From: an uncultured Bacteroidota bacterium
Lineage (GTDB): Bacteria > Bacteroidota > Bacteroidia > Chitinophagales > Chitinophagaceae
Assembly (NCBI GenBank): GCA_903887415.1
Contig: CAISPO010000005.1
Span: 1-64,000, forward strand
Reading direction: 5' to 3'
Length of the DNA: 64,000 nt
The first letter of the stretch is position 1. Each line of letters opens with the position of its first letter. Below the pieces are notes generated by a model. It was not told where the DNA came from. It was given only the letters and a program-made list of their open reading frames with translations, and searched no databases. Made by a program: the position numbers and the translations under genes. Positions 1 to 8,749 of this stretch are shown one piece after another.

Positions 1-579
1 AATGGCCATTGGTCAAGTACTTATGGCTCTTTAAAAACAAAAGACGATGAGATTTTTTCAACAGAATCCGAAGTTCTTGAACGAATTTCAAACGAAGTTG
101 GCCAAATCAACAAAGATGTTAAGGCTTCTCACTCTTCAGGTCATGGTTCTTCTAACGGACACTGGTCTAGTACCTATGGTTCTTTGAAGCAAATCGAGCA
201 AAATGAATTGTTCAATAATGAATCTGATGTTCTTAATAAACTTAGCGAGCAAGTTGCAAATGGAATAGGAGTTAAAGCAGCACACACATCGGGCCACAGT
301 TCATCTAATGGTCACTGGTCAAGTGTTTATGGTCAACTTGATGCCACTGCATCAAGTTTTGTTGAAGAATCAGATGTTTTGAATAAAATTATAGAAGATA
401 TGTATGAAAATGACATAGTTATCAAGGCAGCACATACTTCCGGACATAGTTCTTCAAATGGTCATTGGTCAAGTGTTTACGGAAAACTTGAACTTCTCGA
501 TAATAATCAACTTGAATTATCTGAATCTGAAGCTTTAGAGCGAATAAACAGCGAAATAAACACCTCAGATACATTTTAA
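1..579 (+). CDS. Multi-core RiPP-like precursor protein, 5'-truncated by window start (ORF track start at 184 is an internal TTG; the frame is open to position 1)
   Basis: Frame 1 reads NGHWSSTYGSLKTKDDEIFSTESEVLERISNEVGQINKDVKASHSSGHGSSNGHWSSTYGSLKQIEQ... without a stop to 579; repeated core (S)GH(S/G)SSNGHWSS(T/V)YG and repeated spacer motif ES(E/D)(V/A)L(N/E)(K/R). Confidence 0.85.
   Translation, partial: NGHWSSTYGSLKTKDDEIFSTESEVLERISNEVGQINKDVKASHSSGHGSSNGHWSSTYGSLKQIEQNELFNNESDVLNKLSEQVANGIGVKAAHTSGHSSSNGHWSSVYGQLDATASSFVEESDVLNKIIEDMYENDIVIKAAHTSGHSSSNGHWSSVYGKLELLDNNQLELSESEALERINSEINTSDTF
121..186 (+). repeat. Core repeat unit: KASHSSGHGSSNGHWSSTYGSL
   Basis: Direct translation; aligned with units at 274, 424 and 577 (spacing 153, 150, 153 nt). 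Confidence 0.85.
274..339 (+). repeat. Core repeat unit: KAAHTSGHSSSNGHWSSVYGQL
   Basis: Direct translation, repeat of core. Confidence 0.88.
424..489 (+). repeat. Core repeat unit: KAAHTSGHSSSNGHWSSVYGKL
   Basis: Direct translation, repeat of core. Confidence 0.88.
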
Positions 580-648
580 GCAGCACTTACTTCTGGACAT
601 AGTTCTTCAAATGGACATTGGTAAAGTGTATATAGTCAGATGAAGTAG
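577..648 (+). pseudogene. Degenerate additional core: *AALTSGHSSSNGHW*SVYSQMK*
   Basis: In frame with the precursor; TAA at 577-579 sits where the other units have AAA/AAG (Lys), TAA at 622-624 where they have TCA/TCT (Ser); spacing 153 nt from previous unit is preserved. Confidence 0.8.
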
Positions 649-663
649 AAAATTTATAAACAT

Positions 664-692
664 AAAAAAAGGGGGACATCACCCCTTTTTTT
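664..692 (+). terminator. Rho-independent-like hairpin between precursor and radical SAM gene
   Basis: AAAAAAAGGGG-GACATCA-CCCCTTTTTTT, 11-bp perfect stem, 7-nt loop, U tract. Confidence 0.75.
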
Positions 693-725
693 AGTATAAA
701 ATCATATATATATAGGATTAGAGTC

Positions 726-1862
726 ATGCATGCAATAAATGAATTTGTTGTCAAAATAGCATCTAGATGTAATTTAAACTGCGATTACTGTTATGAATAT
801 AACATGGGTGATGATAGCTGGAAAAAGCAATCAAAATATATTTCTTTGGAAACAGTTACACAATTGAAATTTAGGATAGTCGAACACTTAAAAGACCATC
901 CTGAAATCGACCAAATTTTTATAAGTTTCCATGGTGGTGAACCTTTGTCAGTTGGGGTAGAACGTTTGCAAAATTATTGTGATGTTTTCAAACAAATATG
1001 CAACGAAGTACCCGTTAGGTTGTCCTTCTCCACTCAAACAAACGGTGTGTTTCTAGACGAAAAGATGATCAATACACTCAAAAAAAACAGGGTGTTTGTA
1101 GGTGTGAGTGTTGATGGTCCAAAAGAATATAATGATTTGCATCGTGTTGATCACAAAGGAAAATCCACATTTGATGAGACACAGAAAGGTATTGATAGAA
1201 TAAATGAACTTGCAAAAGACTATTTTAATTCGGTTTTTGCTGTTATTGATTTGAGAATTCCACCACTGGAAGTGTTTGACTATTTTGGTTCCATCGGAGT
1301 AGGTCATTGCGATTTTCTGTTGCCTCACCATAATTGGGACCTACTTCCCCCAAGATACGGCAAAAGTAAAACCGCATATGGAGAATGGCTCTACGAGATA
1401 TGGAGTGCTTGGATAGGAGGTCGAAATAAACACTTGAATATTAGATTTTTCGAAAGTATAGTTAGAAATTTTCTTGGGGCAGAATCACTTTATGAGGCAA
1501 TGACCGATGCTCCGGCATCTCTTATCACGATTAATTCTGATGGTGATTATGAAGGAGTTGACACGCTTAAAAGCACAGGAAACAGTTCACAAGTTTTGGG
1601 TTACAATGTCCAAAAGCATTCATTAAATGAAGTTCTTGAACACCAAGCAGTTCAGCAGAGACAAATTGGTATAAAAGCGTTATGTGATAAATGTCTAAAT
1701 TGTGAGCATCTTAAAAGATGCTACGGAGGGTATTATCCTCACCGATTTAAAAAATTGAATGGTTTCAAAAATGAAAGCGTTTATTGTGATGATTTATTCT
1801 ACCTGATATCTCGGATGAAAGAGGATTTAGTGAAATACAAAAAGCTACAGAATAATGCATAA
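726..1862 (+). CDS. Radical SAM/SPASM peptide maturase, FxsB-like
   Basis: FVVKIASRCNLNCDYCYEYNMGDDSW (CxxxCxxC cluster motif) and C-terminal CDKCLNCEHLKRCYGGYYPHRF..GF.N.SVYCDDL, resembling the FxsB family SPASM region. Confidence 0.85.
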   Translation: MHAINEFVVKIASRCNLNCDYCYEYNMGDDSWKKQSKYISLETVTQLKFRIVEHLKDHPEIDQIFISFHGGEPLSVGVERLQNYCDVFKQICNEVPVRLSFSTQTNGVFLDEKMINTLKKNRVFVGVSVDGPKEYNDLHRVDHKGKSTFDETQKGIDRINELAKDYFNSVFAVIDLRIPPLEVFDYFGSIGVGHCDFLLPHHNWDLLPPRYGKSKTAYGEWLYEIWSAWIGGRNKHLNIRFFESIVRNFLGAESLYEAMTDAPASLITINSDGDYEGVDTLKSTGNSSQVLGYNVQKHSLNEVLEHQAVQQRQIGIKALCDKCLNCEHLKRCYGGYYPHRFKKLNGFKNESVYCDDLFYLISRMKEDLVKYKKLQNNA

Positions 1863-3192
1863 CTTTTCAATTATTGAAACCGTAAAACTTCAGTCAGAGA
1901 CAGCAAAGGTATTTAAAATCAAATTTCTTTACCTCTTAAGAGAATTTAAAAGAATTCCTGAATTAAAAGAGGGTGATATTATGAATATAGATCAGCTTTT
2001 GCAAGTGTTAGAAAGTACGGACGTAGTTTTAAATCATCGTTTTAGATATGTTTCGTTCCAAGGTAAACACATATTGAATAGGTATTTAGGAATCTCAGAA
2101 TATCTAAATGATAATTACCTATTAGATATTAATTTAGATGATAACAAACCAAACAGATTATGCCAACTTTGGATTTATAGAGTTATATCAATGTTGCCAT
2201 CAATAATAACAAGACCAAAATCTATCGAAGCCTCATTTATTATTGAAAATCTGCGAAGCAATTATTCTATAGAGCTTTCCACATTCCAAAAATTGGATTT
2301 TCAAATTGATATTAAAGACCACTATCAACTCACGTTTTCTTCAAACAAGATTCAACTGCAACAGATTTCAGGAAAGTACTCGGTCTCATTTGAATGGGAT
2401 TTTGAATTGGATTCTAAGTTTTTTAAAGTGTTTTCAAAACCTTACTTTCAATTTGAGCAACATTATTATTCATTACCATTCTCTGATTATTCTACGATTG
2501 TTGGGTCTTTTGTTGAAACCTCTGTTATTAGATCTGAAAAATTCGTTCAGGATTTTTCGATTCAACTTCACGATGCTTTCACATTGTTAAAAAAACTTGG
2601 ATTTAATGATTTATTTGATTACTTCAATGCCATTCTCCCATTTTATACCTATAAAAGTTATCATAATAGCTCAAGCCCCGAAGAACTGTCAGGATTGATT
2701 CTGGTGCCGTCTCCCAATGAAAATTTCCAGAATGGAGTTGAAATAATGGCAGAATGTATATTACACGAGGCGCTGCATAATAAACTATATAATTTCGAGG
2801 AATCTACCAGATTTTATGTTGATAAATCGCATTTAGACGAAATTTATTTGTCGCCATGGAGAAGAGAGCCAAGGCCCATAAGAATGATTGTTCATGGCTG
2901 TTTTGTATTTGCTCCAATTGCCTTATTCTGGTTGAAACTCTTTCAAGAAAACAGGGATGACAAAAACATGCTTTTCCATGTCATACTCAGATTGAATCAA
3001 GTAGAGTTTGGTTTAAATACCATAAAAAAGTATGCCCATTTAGATACAGTTGGTCAAATGGTTGTTGCGTCGATGGATGATATTATATTAAAAATAAGGG
3101 CGTCTCTTAATGAATTTGATATACTTGAAGTTGAAAAATCGGTAGTTGACGGCTTAAATAAACACAAAGAACAATTTAATTACAAACATTGA
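1855..3192 (+). CDS. HExxH motif-domain protein (possible peptide beta-hydroxylase or metallohydrolase-like partner of the rSAM enzyme)
   Basis: AECILHEALHNKLYNFEEST contains HEALH; 8-nt overlap with the rSAM gene; HExxH domains are found fused to FxsB-like proteins in other genomes (established knowledge). Confidence 0.65.
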   Translation: MHNFSIIETVKLQSETAKVFKIKFLYLLREFKRIPELKEGDIMNIDQLLQVLESTDVVLNHRFRYVSFQGKHILNRYLGISEYLNDNYLLDINLDDNKPNRLCQLWIYRVISMLPSIITRPKSIEASFIIENLRSNYSIELSTFQKLDFQIDIKDHYQLTFSSNKIQLQQISGKYSVSFEWDFELDSKFFKVFSKPYFQFEQHYYSLPFSDYSTIVGSFVETSVIRSEKFVQDFSIQLHDAFTLLKKLGFNDLFDYFNAILPFYTYKSYHNSSSPEELSGLILVPSPNENFQNGVEIMAECILHEALHNKLYNFEESTRFYVDKSHLDEIYLSPWRREPRPIRMIVHGCFVFAPIALFWLKLFQENRDDKNMLFHVILRLNQVEFGLNTIKKYAHLDTVGQMVVASMDDIILKIRASLNEFDILEVEKSVVDGLNKHKEQFNYKH

Positions 3193-3201
3193 CAATAAAA
3201 A

Positions 3202-4620
3202 ATGAATCATTCTTTCAATCATATTAGAAAGGAACTACTAACAAATCAGCTGAACAAAATCGACATCAATCAAGCTGAATATTCCTCTTTTACCGACCAT
3301 CTTAAGAACACCACTGTAAAAAGCGAGCAACTTACAGTTGAACTAATGCTTGACATCATATTAATCCAGCTTTGCCGCATGGAATTAAAAAAAGCTGATG
3401 TTGTTAATTTAATATCGAATAAAAAACATAATGATGAGTTTAAAAATTTACTGTATAATGTTCTTGTACTTGACAAGGATTCAGATGCAGAATTAAAAAC
3501 GCAAATAATAGAAAATGAAACAATTTATTATTTCACAATAAGCACTAAGCGAAATTATATTTATTGGGATGTTTTGCTGCCTGGTATATATATATTTTCC
3601 AACACAAACGAAAGTACTTTAAGCTTTAACGCAATCTTTTCGTATTACAAACACAAGAATTTATTCAAAAATTATGATGCCATATCAAACCAAGTCAAAA
3701 ACCTAAAGCAAGTATCGTTTTTCAGCCCAATTTCAAAAAAATACTTATCCGCAGAAGAATATTATTTAGATTATTTAACTTTGCAGGCGTTAAACGTGCA
3801 AGAAAATACTGAATTAGAATCTTTCAAATCGGGGGCAATGTTGCATCATTTGAATCAGCATTTAATTTGCTTTCAAGACCGAACACTGATAGTTCGAGAA
3901 TTTTATAAAACCATTAAAAATAATAAAGACATGACGGATTGCCTGAAAGCAGAGATTCTTCTTGGGCTGGCGGGTAAAAAAGTTTCGAGGTTAACGATGC
4001 CCAAAATTCTTGCCGATGACTTGCATGGACTCTGGAATAGAATTAGTGCTTTTAGCTGTGCATCTAGTTTTTTAGTCAAAACGAAAAATGAAGGACTAGG
4101 AAATTTTTCAAATATCCCTCAAGGTTTTGTTTTATATACCAACCATAAAAATATTCAGAGTAATGATCTTATTTTTATATACATAGCCGAAAGCCAAAAT
4201 AGGGCGGCAGAATGCGCTAGGTTAGATGAAGAAGATGAAGCCGGAGATTTACTTGGAATTCCTAAATGTTGTGTGAGCTTCTACAAAAAGTATAAACAAA
4301 TTGCGGGTCACCTGAATCCATTTTTAATTTCCGCTAAATCGATAGAAACAACTACTATTCCATGGCAGTTGAATTTTTATGCCATGTATCAGGGCTCGGG
4401 CCTCCTTTGGCACTTTCCGTGTTCTCAAAATTGCGATGAAACGATCCGAGTTATAAATGAACGTTATAATTTTATGAATAGTGTGGATCCAATATTTGCT
4501 GATAAATTAAAATTTGCCCAGATGAAACCTATATATTTTATTAATGGTGAATATCAGGGTGAAATAGAAAATGAAAAAAATGAAATAAATAAATATATTT
4601 CAAAACTAAATTGGAAATGA
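3202..4620 (+). CDS. Uncharacterised protein with LGIPKCC...HFPCSQNC cysteine motifs (DUF483-like)
   Basis: DEEDEAGDLLGIPKCCVSFYKKY and LLWHFPCSQNCDETI; shares the motif set with the 6217..6975 protein. Confidence 0.5.
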   Translation: MNHSFNHIRKELLTNQLNKIDINQAEYSSFTDHLKNTTVKSEQLTVELMLDIILIQLCRMELKKADVVNLISNKKHNDEFKNLLYNVLVLDKDSDAELKTQIIENETIYYFTISTKRNYIYWDVLLPGIYIFSNTNESTLSFNAIFSYYKHKNLFKNYDAISNQVKNLKQVSFFSPISKKYLSAEEYYLDYLTLQALNVQENTELESFKSGAMLHHLNQHLICFQDRTLIVREFYKTIKNNKDMTDCLKAEILLGLAGKKVSRLTMPKILADDLHGLWNRISAFSCASSFLVKTKNEGLGNFSNIPQGFVLYTNHKNIQSNDLIFIYIAESQNRAAECARLDEEDEAGDLLGIPKCCVSFYKKYKQIAGHLNPFLISAKSIETTTIPWQLNFYAMYQGSGLLWHFPCSQNCDETIRVINERYNFMNSVDPIFADKLKFAQMKPIYFINGEYQGEIENEKNEINKYISKLNWK

Positions 4621-5555
4621 AGTCTGTATTATACCTATTTAATGGAACTGGCTGGGGTGATCACTTTTTAGCAATTCCATTCATTAAGCATCATACAGAG
4701 AAGTATGGCCAAGAAAGTTTGCTCATCATCACTTATCAAAAACATATTGAAGGATTATTTAAAAACATAAATGCCCTCTACATTGGTCTTGAAAAACCCG
4801 ACTTCTGTTTTTCCTTACTTGAAAATAAAATTATAAAATTTGATCCTGACAGAATTATCTGTTTTAATGCCTTTAACGGTTTTGATTTTGACTGTCATAT
4901 ACAACTTTTATATCCAAACCGCAAGTATTTTGGGACATATACAAAAGAAGGACATTCTATTCGTCATCCTTATAAAGAATACGCCCATACTAGAGATCAA
5001 TATTTTTTGCTTCCCGGTGAAGAACTCAATTATACAAATGAACATAAACTCTTAAACTTTGATCAAGAAGAAGAAAGTAGATTTAAAAATCACTTTCAAT
5101 CTATTCTAATTTCGTATGATATTGATAATACAATAATTGTACATTTGGATTCCGAACATAGAAAATTATGGAATCCAAAATCATGGTATTTAACTTTTCG
5201 TATGCTATTGGAGAAAAAAAAGAATATACTGTTAATTGGATCCAATAGAGAAATGATCAATTGTTACATAAATTATTTACCTGAATTAAATTTTGTGGAA
5301 GAGCCGGATATCCGAAAAGTATTTTGGTTGGTTAAAACCTACAATTATTTTATCGGCATAGATTCTGTTTTTGCCCATATTGCTGATGCGTATAATCGAA
5401 CAGGGATAATTCTATTTAGTGACTACCCACGTCATGAATGGGGGCCTGTTTCAAATAAATTATCGTTATTAACACCAGCACCGGGTAAATTAACAACAGA
5501 CATTTCCTTTCAGTCCATGTGCGAATTATTGGAACATAAATTTGAATTAGTATGA
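4611..5555 (+). CDS. Glycosyltransferase family 9-like (heptosyltransferase-like) protein
   Basis: N-term GTGWGDHFLAIPFIK, C-term NYFIGIDSVFAHIADAYNRTGIILF. Confidence 0.7.
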   Translation: MEMKSVLYLFNGTGWGDHFLAIPFIKHHTEKYGQESLLIITYQKHIEGLFKNINALYIGLEKPDFCFSLLENKIIKFDPDRIICFNAFNGFDFDCHIQLLYPNRKYFGTYTKEGHSIRHPYKEYAHTRDQYFLLPGEELNYTNEHKLLNFDQEEESRFKNHFQSILISYDIDNTIIVHLDSEHRKLWNPKSWYLTFRMLLEKKKNILLIGSNREMINCYINYLPELNFVEEPDIRKVFWLVKTYNYFIGIDSVFAHIADAYNRTGIILFSDYPRHEWGPVSNKLSLLTPAPGKLTTDISFQSMCELLEHKFELV

Positions 5556-6220
5556 AAATAGGTTGGTACACCGATGCCGTTTTAAATCCTCCGTCTGATC
5601 TTTTTGTGATCGAACCAATTAGACTTTCTGAGCAAGAGCAAAACCTTGGCCATTACAAACATTGTCCTGCCTTCAGTAGTTACATTAGCCAAACTTTCGT
5701 CATCAAGTCTCCCTTTGATTTAGAATTAAGTTTTAATGAGAACAAAGTTAGAGTGCTTAATTCTTCCCTTGATAAATCAGAATACGAAAAAAATCTTACG
5801 GTAGATATCGGGCAATATCCTACTGTTCAAATGGAACTTCACATTGGTATTGTTTCAGATGCTCCATGTACAATTGAGATTTTTGGAGCATTTTTTAGTA
5901 CTAACGAACAGGATTTGACATACAGAGTAATCCCAGGAACCTATGATATCTATAGTTGGCAACGTTTCCTGAATTTTGCATTTGAATGGACGAATTTCCA
6001 AAAAAATATAATTATAAAAAGAGGTCAACCTATACTCTACATGCGATTCAGAAGTAGGAATCTAAATGAGAAATATCAAATGGTACGTATCGAAATGACA
6101 GATGATCTGCTGGCTGCTGTGAAACGCTGTCAGTCCTCTAAATTATTTCTCAAGGGGAAAAGCTGGTCCCTAATGTCTATTAACAAATTATTAAGACTTA
6201 GAAAAAAATTCATTACATGA
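5552..6220 (+). CDS. Hypothetical protein of the RiPP operon
   Basis: ATGA overlap with both neighbours; no family recognised. Confidence 0.6.
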   Translation: MKIGWYTDAVLNPPSDLFVIEPIRLSEQEQNLGHYKHCPAFSSYISQTFVIKSPFDLELSFNENKVRVLNSSLDKSEYEKNLTVDIGQYPTVQMELHIGIVSDAPCTIEIFGAFFSTNEQDLTYRVIPGTYDIYSWQRFLNFAFEWTNFQKNIIIKRGQPILYMRFRSRNLNEKYQMVRIEMTDDLLAAVKRCQSSKLFLKGKSWSLMSINKLLRLRKKFIT

Positions 6221-6975
6221 TTAATAGAATTACATTAACCGAACTCTTTCTTCAATTATTAAAGAAGAATATAGTTCCACTCAGTATTTTACCAGAAATT
6301 GCCCTATTCATAACGAATAGGAAAGAATTTCTCAGACTTACTGTGCAAGATGAACAGTTTACAGAAATTCAAGCCTTGTTTAGGGACAATAATGTATCTT
6401 TTTCAGTTAAAAAAATCTATAGTGTTTATCGAGGGAACACATGGTACGATATTAAATTTGAAAATCAGATTTGTGATATCGACAAAGAACATATTCATTA
6501 TGTACGATATTTAGTCTGCTGTACGTTAGGTAACAATGACCCGAACACGGTACTTAAGGCCGAAGAGGAGGGTCGCATAGATGATGCTGGTAGTTTATTA
6601 GGGTACCCAAAATGTTGCATCAATGCCATTGATGAGTTAAACAACAGTGGGTTAAAATGGCCGTTACTTCTTATGCAAAAAACAAAAGATCAACCAAATA
6701 GCTATGTAAACCGATTAGCCTCTGTTTGGGGTGGCACAAGTTTCACAGGCGAGTTGTTTCCGTGTTCACTTAATTGCAAAAACGCAATTGAACTTGGGAA
6801 AAGTGCGGAAGCGGCACTTTGGGAGCTAGGTCTAAATCGTCTCGCACGAGAAATACAATATCTCTCGCAAAGACCGATTGTTGTAAATAAAGTGAATGGA
6901 AATGTACAACCGTTGAATGAAACTACAATTAACGACCTTAATCTAGAATTACAAGTTCCCGTTTTTTTCAAGTGA
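6217..6975 (+). CDS. Uncharacterised protein with LGYPKCC...FPCSLNC cysteine motifs (DUF483-like), paralogous motif set to 3202..4620
   Basis: RIDDAGSLLGYPKCCINAIDEL and GELFPCSLNCKNAIELG. Confidence 0.5.
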   Translation: MINRITLTELFLQLLKKNIVPLSILPEIALFITNRKEFLRLTVQDEQFTEIQALFRDNNVSFSVKKIYSVYRGNTWYDIKFENQICDIDKEHIHYVRYLVCCTLGNNDPNTVLKAEEEGRIDDAGSLLGYPKCCINAIDELNNSGLKWPLLLMQKTKDQPNSYVNRLASVWGGTSFTGELFPCSLNCKNAIELGKSAEAALWELGLNRLAREIQYLSQRPIVVNKVNGNVQPLNETTINDLNLELQVPVFFK

Positions 6976-6991
6976 TTGGTCAATAGAAAAG

Positions 6992-8749
6992 TTGATTATG
7001 AATAAAAATGCATTAATGTGCAAGTATGAGCTGTTCAACACAGCTACAGAAAAAATGTATGAATTTGATCCTTACGCACTTGGTTTATTAAGGAACATAC
7101 CTCATAACAATAAAGTTAAAAAACAACTAGTTTTTTTTAAGGAGATTGAAAGTGCTTTTCATGATATTCAACTAATTCAAGAGTGGATTGAATTTACAAT
7201 CGTTGAGTTTCGATCCTATATGTCTTCAAATGGCAATAGTTTGAATAATACTGAACATGTTACATTTTCTCCTAAATTATTTTTAAAGTTTTTAGAATCT
7301 CAACTTTATGCAAATGGCATCACAAAGAGTAATAAAATAACTGTAATCAAACGGTTGCTTACTCTTGATCAATTAATGAAACAATTCTCAAAAGGAGAGC
7401 CATTTTTAGATGTTCCTGGCGTTGATGCAACTCGTGAAATTAATGGCGTTCAAACTAAAATAAAACATTCCGCATTTCCACATTTGTTGCAGTTTCATTA
7501 TCTCAATTACTGCTCAAAAAAATATTCGAGTCTAACTGTAGATAGGTTAAAAGATATGCTTCAATTATTTGGTTCTGATCAGCAAGTTTTAGAAGATGTG
7601 TATATACCGCTTTTTGACAACGTTGGTATACAAAATAACTTTACAAATCCTCATTTCGTAAGTAATTTAGCTAGAACATTCTTTAATCTACCTTCCAACT
7701 ACCACGAATTTTTGTATTCGGACATGGCAGAAACATATTTTGGAAAAAGTGTACTGAAATTAAAAGACATTGAAGAAAAAAAGAAAAAAACTTTTGTGTT
7801 GTATATATTTCCCAAAGACATGAAAGAAAACATGATTGCACCTGAATTTAAAGAAGATGCAAATACAGTAACATCTGTAAATTCTGAATACATAGTTTTT
7901 GATGTTGAGTTTTTCATTCGTAGTGCAGATAACAATTTACCGATTGAAGCTTGCTTCGTTCATTTTGACAAATATCATTTTCCAGTAACTTGCGTTTTCC
8001 GGTGTTATATAATTGGCACAAAATATTATCGGGTATTATACAACTACTTAAAAAAACATCACAATATAATTTTACTAAATACCCCCGCCGAAAGCGAAAA
8101 TGCTCATTTAATTCCTAATTGGAAAGACGAATTAGGCCCCTATTTTTCTGATACATATTGCATCAAATTCGATCCCAAAACAGAATCAGTCCAAGATTTA
8201 CTTTGGATTTTAAAGAATAATAAACAAATACCCAGACAAAAATACATTCTTAAAGATTTCAACAAGTCTGAAAAAGAGCATTGGGAAAGTTGTTCGTTAG
8301 TTGACCTAAGAGATTCCGAACAAAAATTAAAAAAACAACTAGAGCGATTTTTATATTGGCGTGGGAGGAATTTTGAAGGCGGGATTTGTTTAAGATCATA
8401 CGTTGAATATCCCATCATTAAGCCCAAAAGCGAAGATAATTTATTTCCTTCCCTTCCGGAATATCGTGTCTATATATTCAATGGGCAAATAATTCATTTC
8501 AATAAAAGGTATCCGAGATTGCCATATAAAATTAAATCATCGGTGATTACAAGATTCTTCAATAAATTAGATTTAGGATCCAAAATAATAACAACTTTTT
8601 TTGCTGTAGATGTTGTATTAACTGAAACTGGCGAGTTGTCAGTAATAGAATTGGATGATGCTCAGTTCTGCGGAATATTCGAGTCTAAATCTGAATTTTA
8701 CAAGAAATTGAATAAAACAATTTTAAAGCATGAAAGACAATATAGATGA
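6992..8749 (+). CDS. ATP-grasp-like domain protein (C-terminal half), N-terminal half unknown
   Basis: FEGGICLRSYVEYPII...EYRVYIFNGQIIHFNKRYP...FFAVDVVLTETGELSVIELDDAQFCGIF resembles the ATP-grasp catalytic end (R2K/DUF4343-type). Confidence 0.55.
   Translation: MIMNKNALMCKYELFNTATEKMYEFDPYALGLLRNIPHNNKVKKQLVFFKEIESAFHDIQLIQEWIEFTIVEFRSYMSSNGNSLNNTEHVTFSPKLFLKFLESQLYANGITKSNKITVIKRLLTLDQLMKQFSKGEPFLDVPGVDATREINGVQTKIKHSAFPHLLQFHYLNYCSKKYSSLTVDRLKDMLQLFGSDQQVLEDVYIPLFDNVGIQNNFTNPHFVSNLARTFFNLPSNYHEFLYSDMAETYFGKSVLKLKDIEEKKKKTFVLYIFPKDMKENMIAPEFKEDANTVTSVNSEYIVFDVEFFIRSADNNLPIEACFVHFDKYHFPVTCVFRCYIIGTKYYRVLYNYLKKHHNIILLNTPAESENAHLIPNWKDELGPYFSDTYCIKFDPKTESVQDLLWILKNNKQIPRQKYILKDFNKSEKEHWESCSLVDLRDSEQKLKKQLERFLYWRGRNFEGGICLRSYVEYPIIKPKSEDNLFPSLPEYRVYIFNGQIIHFNKRYPRLPYKIKSSVITRFFNKLDLGSKIITTFFAVDVVLTETGELSVIELDDAQFCGIFESKSEFYKKLNKTILKHERQYR

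Noticed and set aside
121-489. CRISPR array
   Set aside because: Repeats are coding, ~150 nt apart, imperfect at nucleotide level and maintain reading frame; no cas genes
184-579. Treating 184..579 as a complete 131-aa gene
   Set aside because: The 184 start is TTG inside a continuous frame that runs from position 1 with the same repeats; the gene is 5'-truncated by the window
1053-1331. Minus-strand 92-aa ORF inside the rSAM gene, and the many similar antisense ORFs listed
   Set aside because: They overlap well-supported genes in antisense and show no recognisable domains
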